From Nitrososphaerales archaeon (lineage in GTDB: Archaea; Thermoproteota; Nitrososphaeria; Nitrososphaerales; Gagatemarchaeaceae): DNA of 5,575 nucleotides. Below, piece after piece: positions 1-4,162 of this stretch. Every line of letters begins with the position of its first letter. Positions within the stretch are counted from its first letter, which is position 1. Under the pieces are notes generated by a model, which ran no database searches, was not told the DNA's origin, and saw only the letters and a program-made list of their open reading frames with translations. Position numbers and translations under genes: made by a program. Where the stretch lies: the NCBI GenBank assembly GCA_030040055.1, contig JASHUK010000109.1, positions 1-5,575 on the forward strand, read 5' to 3'.

Positions 1-1406
1 CGTCCTGTCTCGTTCGAGGACCAGACCACCCTCCCTGAAGCGGGGTATCCCAAGGTCCTCGCCACGCAGTTTACCCTGGCCCCGACGCTGGGGGTGGCCG
101 GGGTGCAGCTGAGGGCGAGGGCGTCAACGTGCACGGTCACCGGAAGGGACACCGCCATCCCGGAGGCGGAGTCCGTGGCGTTCAGCTCGAAGTGCCACAC
201 TCCCACGGCGTTCGCCCCCAGCGTGTCGAAGTCGTATGTGGCCGCCGTCGCCCCCGAGACGGGCGAATAGACCGCGGCCCCAGGCGACTCGGCGTACCAC
301 TGGTAGGAGTACGGCGGCGTCCCGCCGACCACCGTCGCGGAGAGCACCGCCGACCCGTTCTGGGCGATCCCGAGGTCTGACTGGGCGACCGAGACCAGCA
401 GCGACGCGCGCGAGATGCCGTCGGTCGCAGTGACGGACGCCGACCCTGAGTCCGCGGCGTACACGACGTCGGCGGCCGAGTACAGCGCCAGCCCTTCAGG
501 GCCCTTGCCGAGGGGGCCCGTGGCGACTACCGAGTTCGTTGACGCGTTGAGCACCAGCATGACGGCGGGATAGTAGTCGTCGACGTAGAGCATTCCCGTG
601 GCCGGATCGGCCGCGACTCCCGAAGGGTAGTCCCCTCCGGACACCGTGGCGGCCACAGTGTTCGACGAGGCGTTTATGACCGATATCGAGTCCGAGTAGT
701 AGTTGGTCACGTACACCGTCCCCGTTGCGCCGTCGACCGAGACCGCGCGCGGCCCAGACTCGACCTGGACGGTCGCCGCGTACGAGTATGTCGAACCGTT
801 GACGACCACGACCGAGCCGTAGCTGAACCCGGGGCCCGGGGACGTGACGTACACCATGTCAGAGACGACGTCTACCGCCACCCCGGCCGGTTCCCCGCCT
901 ATCGGGACCGTGGCCGCCACCGTGAGCGTCGCTTCGTTGACGACCGAAAGGGTCCCGGACCCGGTGTCGGCGACAAAAAGCAGGCCGGTCGACGAGTCCG
1001 AGGCGACTCCGGTCGGGTCAGTCCCGACCGAGACCGTCGAAACGGCGTAGGTCGACGCGTTGATGGCCGACACGTCGCCGCTCCCCGAGTCGGACACGAA
1101 CACCTCTCCTCGCGCGGGGTCAACCGCCACCCCCGACGGGTCCGACCCGACGGTTACGGTGGTGATGGTAGCGTCCGTGGTGCAGTTGACGACGCTGACC
1201 GTCCCCGACTTCTGGTTGGCGACGTAGAGGGTGCCGGCCGGCTGGTCGACGCCTACAGCCACGGGGCGGCTTCCCACCGGTATGGTAGCTGCTGTGGGGA
1301 GCTGAACCTCGGCCGCCGTCCCGGCGACCGCTGAGAACACGAAGAGCAGCGAGAGCGAGAGCGCCAGCGCACGGAGGGCCGACGCGCGCCGCGAAGGGCC
1401 ACCCAT
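1..1406 (-). CDS. Secreted YVTN seven-bladed beta-propeller protein with Ig/PKD-like domains (3' end outside window)
   Basis: This is an uninterrupted reading frame of 468 codons that leaves the window before any stop. ATG at 1406 is chosen because a Sec signal peptide follows at once: basic residues (RR at 6-7), a hydrophobic core at about 10-28 and a likely cleavage near AGTAA (28-32). Residues 42-338 form seven consecutive units of 41-46 residues. Each has the pattern V-x-V-G-x-x-P-x-G-V-A-V-D, then a YVT/FVA-type strand, then V-V/I-N near the unit end, as in the YVTN propeller family. Residues 339-427 look like an Ig/PKD domain (GGTPPYSYQWY at 361-371). A second such domain starts near 428 with Cys434 and Cys447, a plausible disulfide. 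The protein is probably anchored outside the cell, as an S-layer-associated or adhesive protein; the anchor would lie in the missing C-terminus. Ligand and exact function cannot be deduced. It is transcribed separately from the dehydrogenase gene upstream. Confidence 0.9.
   Translation of the reverse strand, partial: MGGPSRRASALRALALSLSLLFVFSAVAGTAAEVQLPTAATIPVGSRPVAVGVDQPAGTLYVANQKSGTVSVVNCTTDATITTVTVGSDPSGVAVDPARGEVFVSDSGSGDVSAINASTYAVSTVSVGTDPTGVASDSSTGLLFVADTGSGTLSVVNEATLTVAATVPIGGEPAGVAVDVVSDMVYVTSPGPGFSYGSVVVVNGSTYSYAATVQVESGPRAVSVDGATGTVYVTNYYSDSISVINASSNTVAATVSGGDYPSGVAADPATGMLYVDDYYPAVMLVLNASTNSVVATGPLGKGPEGLALYSAADVVYAADSGSASVTATDGISRASLLVSVAQSDLGIAQNGSAVLSATVVGGTPPYSYQWYAESPGAAVYSPVSGATAATYDFDTLGANAVGVWHFELNATDSASGMAVSLPVTVHVDALALSCTPATPSVGARVNCVARTLGYPASGRVVWSSNETG
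393..1283 (-). repeat. Seven tandem propeller-blade repeats (protein level)
   Basis: Seven repeats of about 126 bp encode blades at residues 42-83, 84-124, 125-166, 167-212, 213-254, 255-296 and 297-338. Blade 4 carries a short insertion rich in Gly, Pro and Ser (around 190-196). Blade 7 is the most degenerate and lacks the terminal Val-Asn. The blades are clearly alike as protein but differ at DNA level, so the array is old rather than freshly amplified. Seven blades are enough to close one complete propeller ring. Confidence 0.85.
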
Positions 1407-1431
1407 GACTTCTCGTGAGGGCGGAGGGAAG

Positions 1432-1438
1432 TTATTAG
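1432..1438 (-). promoter_or_regulatory. TATA box for a leaderless propeller-protein transcript
   Basis: On the minus strand this reads CTAATAA, the only AT-rich block in a G+C-rich gap of 74 bp. Its centre lies about 29 nt before the ATG at 1406, so transcription would begin at or within a few bases of the start codon. No Shine-Dalgarno motif precedes the ATG, in keeping with leaderless translation. The gene therefore appears to have its own promoter rather than relying on read-through from the rpoK operon. Confidence 0.5.
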
Positions 1439-1480
1439 GCTTCCCCAGGCGCCAGGGAGGTTGCGCCCCTGAAGCCGGGG

Positions 1481-2398
1481 TCAGAGGTACTCGCGGACGT
1501 CGACCTCGTTTCTGGGGGTCCCCCCCTCGAGGAACTCCCTGACGTTCCTGGCTGCCCGGGCGAACGGGACGGAGAGTGCGTCCCCGAGAGGAAGCCCCGA
1601 GATGTGGAGGGTCCCCGCGAAGTTCGGGAGGCCCCAGGCTGCCGTGTCGAAGACCTCCCTGCCGTCCCTCTTCCAGAAGACGTCCGTGGCGTACCTGCTT
1701 TCGGGCCTTTCCCCTAGCCATTTTATCAGCCCGGCCTCGTCGACCGTCTCGCCCCTCCCTACGTTCACGACCAGCACCGCCTCCTTGCACCTGGAGAGCG
1801 TAGGGTATCCTACGAGCCCCCTCGTCTCCCTGCTCAGGGGAAGCGCGATGACGATGGCGTCGGCCCCGGCGGCGGCGTCGGCCAGCTCGGAGGGGGCGCG
1901 CCTGTCCGCGAAGAACTCCGGGTGCTTGAACGACCTGGAAACGCCCACGACCCGCATCTCTAGCGATGCCGCCAGCCTGGCGACTTCGGACCCTATCTCT
2001 CCGCCCCCCACCACGAGGAGGCTTTTCCTCCTGAGTCTGCGGGGAGGGGTCCTCTGGTTCCTCAGGTGGATGCCCTTCGAGATGCCCAGCAGGAGCCCCC
2101 ACGCGTGCTCCGCCACCGGCTCGGTGAAAGCGCCGGCGTTGGAGAAGACCCTGACCCCGCTGGGGATATCCCTTAGCGGCAGGGCGTCCACCCCGGCCGA
2201 CAGGGTCTGGATCATCTTGAGGCTCTTCGCGGCCGCCAGAAGCTCGGGTTTGACCCTCGACGGCCACGCCATCAGCGCGGCCCCTTCAGCCACGATCTTG
2301 TCCTCGGCTGGAAGCTCGAATACCCTGTAGGCGGCCAGCTCCTGTTTCGCTTCGGGGGTCAGCGCGTCCCCCGCCAGCACGACCGGCTGCGGCTTCAT
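1481..2398 (-). CDS. D-isomer-specific 2-hydroxyacid dehydrogenase family protein
   Basis: A 305-residue oxidoreductase expected to interconvert a 2-oxoacid and a D-2-hydroxyacid using a nicotinamide cofactor in the cytoplasm. Family hallmarks in order: the substrate-loop motif QTLSAGVD (64-71), SNAGAFTEPVAEHAWGLLL (86-104), the Rossmann motif GGGEIG (131-136), LPLSRETRGLVG (186-197), VVNVGRGETVDE (210-221, Arg215 as catalytic Arg) and LPNFAGTLHISG (257-268, His265 as catalytic His). The second Rossmann strand ends SRS (154-156) where NAD enzymes usually carry Asp, which suggests NADPH preference (inference). The usual DVFExEP segment with the catalytic Glu is replaced by DVFWKRDGREVFD (239-251), so the third catalytic residue is uncertain. 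The length is slightly short for the family. ATG follows the rpoK stop by 9 nt, so the two are probably cotranscribed. The substrate (for example glyoxylate or hydroxypyruvate) cannot be assigned from sequence. Confidence 0.9.
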   Translation of the reverse strand: MKPQPVVLAGDALTPEAKQELAAYRVFELPAEDKIVAEGAALMAWPSRVKPELLAAAKSLKMIQTLSAGVDALPLRDIPSGVRVFSNAGAFTEPVAEHAWGLLLGISKGIHLRNQRTPPRRLRRKSLLVVGGGEIGSEVARLAASLEMRVVGVSRSFKHPEFFADRRAPSELADAAAGADAIVIALPLSRETRGLVGYPTLSRCKEAVLVVNVGRGETVDEAGLIKWLGERPESRYATDVFWKRDGREVFDTAAWGLPNFAGTLHISGLPLGDALSVPFARAARNVREFLEGGTPRNEVDVREYL

Positions 2399-2408
2399 GC
2401 CTACCGCC

Positions 2409-2696
2409 CTACTTCAGAAGGGCCCTGATCGGTATGTCCTGGGTGACCCCGTTGGGGAGCGACCGCCTGATCGATACGGGGAGGGCGTCCTCCTCGAGCT
2501 CGGTCGTCGCTATCTGTATCGGGCCGCTGAACCCTGCGTCCAGGGAGATGAACGGCGGCGCACCCATGGCTATCTGGAGCGACCTAGCCCCGACGATCCT
2601 CGCCCTTTCGAACCGGGTCAGCTTCGGCGGGCCTACCTTGACTTCAAAGCCCGATAGAGAAGGCTGCCTAGTCTTCTGTGTCCTTGCAGGAGCCAA
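2409..2696 (-). CDS. rpoK: DNA-directed RNA polymerase subunit K (Rpo6, RPB6/omega homologue)
   Basis: A 95-residue small subunit of archaeal RNA polymerase, equivalent to eukaryotic RPB6 and bacterial omega, which clamps the largest subunit and aids assembly. The diagnostic core is LTRFERARIVGARSLQIAMG at 26-45, followed by the second conserved block around IQIATTELEEDALPVSIRR (60-78) and LPNG (80-83). Residues 1-24 are a short basic, poorly conserved tail, as is usual for archaeal versions. The start is a TTG: an in-frame TGA sits directly before it (2697-2699), no earlier start is possible, and a GAGG lies 7 nt upstream. The gene leads a two-gene unit with the dehydrogenase. Confidence 0.93.
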   Translation of the reverse strand: MAPARTQKTRQPSLSGFEVKVGPPKLTRFERARIVGARSLQIAMGAPPFISLDAGFSGPIQIATTELEEDALPVSIRRSLPNGVTQDIPIRALLK

Positions 2697-2703
2697 TCAA
2701 GAG

Positions 2704-2707
2704 CCTC
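2704..2707 (-). promoter_or_regulatory. Shine-Dalgarno motif of rpoK
   Basis: GAGG on the minus strand lies 7 nt before the TTG at 2696. It supports this TTG as the true start, since the codon just before it is a stop and the promoter is far enough away to give a short leader. Confidence 0.45.
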
Positions 2708-2734
2708 GGGGATGTTAGCGCCCGTTTCAGTCGT

Positions 2735-2750
2735 TTGATAAATCTTTCCA
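2735..2750 (-). promoter_or_regulatory. BRE/TATA promoter of the rpoK-dehydrogenase operon
   Basis: The minus strand reads GGAAAG then ATTTATCAAA, a purine-rich BRE-like element followed by a TATA-like box. The box centre is about 43 nt before the TTG at 2696, predicting a transcript start near 2713 and a leader of roughly 17 nt that would include the GAGG ribosome site. It stands out because the flanking DNA is G+C-rich. Confidence 0.55.
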
Positions 2751-2800
2751 ACGGGGCTCTGGTTCCTGCGGGCCGTCGCCCCCGAGACCCGTCCGGCCGA

Positions 2801-2812
2801 CAAAAGGATAAG
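2801..2812 (+). promoter_or_regulatory. BRE/TATA-like promoter of the cyclophilin-fold gene
   Basis: CAAAAGGATAAG closely resembles CAAAAGGAATTAAG in front of the ligase gene (4125-4138), and both start 36-38 nt before a TTG start codon. The predicted transcript start is about 2835, which would leave almost no leader. That conflicts with the GGGGAG ribosome site at 2827-2832, so either the true start point lies a little upstream or the ribosome site is fortuitous. Confidence 0.4.
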
Positions 2813-2826
2813 TGCGAAACGTGAAA

Positions 2827-2832
2827 GGGGAG
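2827..2832 (+). promoter_or_regulatory. Shine-Dalgarno motif of the cyclophilin-fold gene
   Basis: GGGGAG ends 4 nt before the TTG at 2837 and is the main reason for choosing this start. The nearby GTG at 2821 is in a different frame. Confidence 0.45.
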
Positions 2833-2836
2833 CTCA

Positions 2837-3238
2837 TTGGAACAGGACGCCCCGCCCCAGGCGGGCTCTGTGTCGAAGGTCGTCGTGTCCGCCCTCGTCA
2901 GAGGCAGGGGGGAGGCATCGGTCGCGGTCTACCGCCACCTGGCCCCTCTAACGGTCAACGCCCTCCTGAGGACCCTCCCTCTGGAGGGGCGGGTTAGCAG
3001 CCAGCCGGCGATGACCGCCGTCTTCGCGACACTGAGGGTGGGGGTGGAGAAGCCGCGCCTCGCCTTCGAGCGGGGAGACGTCGCATTCCTGGCCTCCGGG
3101 GAGCTCCTGTGCTTCTTCACGTCCCCCGCCAGGAGTGACAGGCCGCTCAACCCGGTCGGGAAGGTCGAAAGCGGGCTGGAGTTCCTAGCGGCGGCGAGGC
3201 CGGGCGACGTGGTAGCACTGTCGCAGCCAGTTCAGTAG
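2837..3238 (+). CDS. Cyclophilin-like fold protein (TM1367/DUF369-type)
   Basis: A 133-residue protein resembling the small prokaryotic cyclophilin-like family typified by TM1367 of Thermotoga. Supporting segments are YRHLAPLTVNALLRTLPLEG (32-51), the FERGDVAF strand (77-84), and PLNPVGKVESGLEFL (103-117) followed by RPGDVV (121-126). The family has a cyclophilin-type beta barrel, but the residues used for proline isomerisation in true cyclophilins are not generally kept, so enzyme activity should not be assumed. There is no signal peptide or membrane segment, so it is probably cytoplasmic. TTG at 2837 is chosen because GGGGAG (2827-2832) precedes it and no better in-frame start lies upstream. 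The assignment rests on remembered family motifs. The gene is divergent from rpoK and ends 15 bp short of the convergent S25e gene. Confidence 0.7.
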   Translation: MEQDAPPQAGSVSKVVVSALVRGRGEASVAVYRHLAPLTVNALLRTLPLEGRVSSQPAMTAVFATLRVGVEKPRLAFERGDVAFLASGELLCFFTSPARSDRPLNPVGKVESGLEFLAAARPGDVVALSQPVQ

Positions 3239-3253
3239 TCTTGGCCGTTTCCG

Positions 3254-3586
3254 TCACGCGACGGACCAGATCGCGTGCCCGCTGAAGCCGCCCTGGCGCT
3301 TTATCGCCTTCTTCTCCTCCAGCCCCCTGAGGACGCCGGTGGCTATCGAGGCGTTCACCCCCAGGGCCCTCGACGCAGAGAATACCGTTATCGCCTTCAG
3401 AGGGGTCAGAGCCTTGATCATCTCCGCCTCGGTCGCTCTCGGCGGCAGGAATGGGAGCCTCTTCTGCTGCTGCGGCCCCTGCTTCTCCTTCGTCTTCTTG
3501 CCCTTCTCTTCGGTCCCCTGCTCCGTCGCCGTCGAGTCCTGCTTCTTCTCCATCGAGGCGAGCGACTTCTTCTTGACTCCTCCCAA
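3254..3586 (-). CDS. rps25e: Small ribosomal subunit protein S25e
   Basis: A 110-residue protein matching archaeal/eukaryotic S25e, a small-subunit ribosomal protein with a basic disordered N-tail and a winged-helix domain. The N-terminus MGGVKKKSLASMEKKQ (1-16) is the expected start. Residues 17-50 are a low-complexity Lys, Glu and Gln linker (QQQKR at 39-43). Residues 55-110 form the winged helix: LTPLKAITVFSASRALGVN (60-78) corresponds to the conserved T-P-x-x-L/F-A-S-R segment, followed by VLRGLEEKKAIKR (85-97) and the wing ending in AIWSVA. I place the start at TTG 3586. The frame is open to a GTG at 3613, but that codon lies almost on the TATA-like box at 3618-3626, and the family begins M-G-G-x-K-K-K. 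A TTG at 3598 is a second option. The gene is convergent with the cyclophilin-fold gene. Confidence 0.87.
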   Translation of the reverse strand: MGGVKKKSLASMEKKQDSTATEQGTEEKGKKTKEKQGPQQQKRLPFLPPRATEAEMIKALTPLKAITVFSASRALGVNASIATGVLRGLEEKKAIKRQGGFSGHAIWSVA

Positions 3587-3617
3587 CTTAGAACGCAACC
3601 AGCTGGCGGCCACGCGG

Positions 3618-3629
3618 AATTAAGCTTTC
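3618..3629 (-). promoter_or_regulatory. BRE/TATA promoter of S25e
   Basis: The minus strand reads GAAAGCTTAATT: a GAAAG BRE-like stretch followed by an AT-rich box. The box centre is about 36 nt before the TTG at 3586, giving a leader of about 10 nt. The position rules out the GTG at 3613 as the main start. Confidence 0.5.
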
Positions 3630-3662
3630 GCTCTCTGGCGGCCCATCGCCCGCTGGGGAGAG

Positions 3663-4049
3663 TCAGCTGCTTGCCGCAGCTTCAGAGGAGGTGGGCTTCG
3701 CTTCCCGCCAGACGAACGGCAAAGCCGCGACAACGCAGACGACGCCAGCGAGTATCAAGAGCACACCGGACACCCAATACGAGGGGTCGATGTACAGCGT
3801 CGGGCAAGCCGCGATGATGGACTGCACCGGCGGGCACGAGACGATTTGGACGTTGGAAAGAGCCTCCGTAGCGAGGACGGTTCCCGAGAAGAGAGTGAGC
3901 ACCGACGCCAAGCACAGAAAGAACCCAACACGTTTCATTGTGCCAGCCTTCCTTGTCAGACTTGCGACCTCTGCTGAAGGTCTGGGCGCCCCCTCGGCCT
4001 CAGGCGAACCCTGCGCCGGAGTCTGGTCCTTCATGTCCGGAAGACTCAC
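3663..4049 (-). CDS. Small two-helix membrane protein of unknown function
   Basis: I do not recognise this 128-residue protein. Residues 1-37 are polar, with acidic and Pro/Ala-rich stretches. A hydrophobic helix runs from about 41 to 60 behind Lys39-Arg40. A loop at 61-91 carries two cysteines (Cys72 and Cys82, in SCPP and ACPT), and a second helix spans about 93-114, followed by a Ser/Ala-rich tail. The Lys-Arg before helix 1 suggests the ends are cytoplasmic and the Cys loop is outside, where the cysteines could form a disulfide (inference). The first helix could instead be a signal peptide if translation starts at the internal ATG at 3938, which has GGAAGG about 10 nt before it. GTG 4049 is preferred because a TATA box sits 26 nt upstream; ATG 4034 is a third choice. 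The base composition looks less G+C-rich than the neighbours. It is divergent from the ligase gene. Confidence 0.65.
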   Translation of the reverse strand: MSLPDMKDQTPAQGSPEAEGAPRPSAEVASLTRKAGTMKRVGFFLCLASVLTLFSGTVLATEALSNVQIVSCPPVQSIIAACPTLYIDPSYWVSGVLLILAGVVCVVAALPFVWREAKPTSSEAAASS

Positions 4050-4070
4050 GTGAACTTACAGGTCTCGAGT

Positions 4071-4078
4071 CATAAAAG
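4071..4078 (-). promoter_or_regulatory. TATA box of the membrane-protein gene (leaderless)
   Basis: The minus strand reads CTTTTATG, centred about 26 nt before the GTG at 4049, the classic archaeal spacing for a transcript that begins on the start codon. No ribosome-binding motif lies between it and the GTG. Confidence 0.5.
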
Positions 4079-4095
4079 GGTTGACTTCCATGGAC

Positions 4096-4122
4096 CGCCG
4101 GACTAACGGAGAGGCTCCGGCG
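4096..4122. repeat. Perfect 7-bp inverted repeat in the divergent promoter region
   Basis: CGCCGGA (4096-4102) and TCCGGCG (4116-4122) are exact reverse complements separated by 13 bp. The right arm ends just before the CAAAAGG element of the ligase promoter. It could be an operator for a dimeric regulator, but short G+C-rich inverted repeats are common by chance in such DNA. Confidence 0.3.
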
Positions 4123-4124
4123 CT

Positions 4125-4138
4125 CAAAAGGAATTAAG
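4125..4138 (+). promoter_or_regulatory. BRE/TATA promoter of the DNA ligase gene
   Basis: CAAAAGGAATTAAG has a purine-rich BRE-like half followed by an AT-rich box centred about 28 nt before the TTG at 4163. Transcription would start within a few bases of the TTG. No Shine-Dalgarno motif is seen before that codon, so translation is probably leaderless. Confidence 0.5.
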
Positions 4139-4162
4139 GCGGTTGGCTGAACTGTCACCTGC

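Noticed and set aside
844..1050. Plus-strand short open frame rich in Thr, Val and Ser within the propeller region
   Set aside because: It looks low-complexity and secreted, but is antisense to the repeat array, whose regular period creates the same appearance in the opposite frame.
1453..1471. Possible hairpin (CAGGG/CCCTG) after the dehydrogenase stop as a terminator
   Set aside because: The stem is only 5 bp and no T-run follows on the minus strand, and archaeal termination depends mainly on T-runs.
1602..2330. Plus-strand open frame of 242 codons opposite the dehydrogenase
   Set aside because: Antisense shadow of a well-supported coding sequence. The product is Ser/Pro/Thr-rich with no recognisable domain.
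3239..3253. Terminator between the convergent cyclophilin-fold and S25e genes
   Set aside because: Only 15 bp are available, with at most three T in a row on the plus strand, so no signal can be called.
3631..3662. CTCTC/GAGAG inverted repeat between the membrane-protein stop and the S25e promoter
   Set aside because: The inner bases do not pair well and there is no T-run, so I cannot support a terminator or an RNA gene.
3275..3817. Plus-strand open frame of 180 codons crossing S25e and the membrane-protein gene
   Set aside because: It spans two minus-strand genes and an intergenic gap; the Arg/Leu-rich composition is an artefact of reading Lys/Glu codons in reverse.
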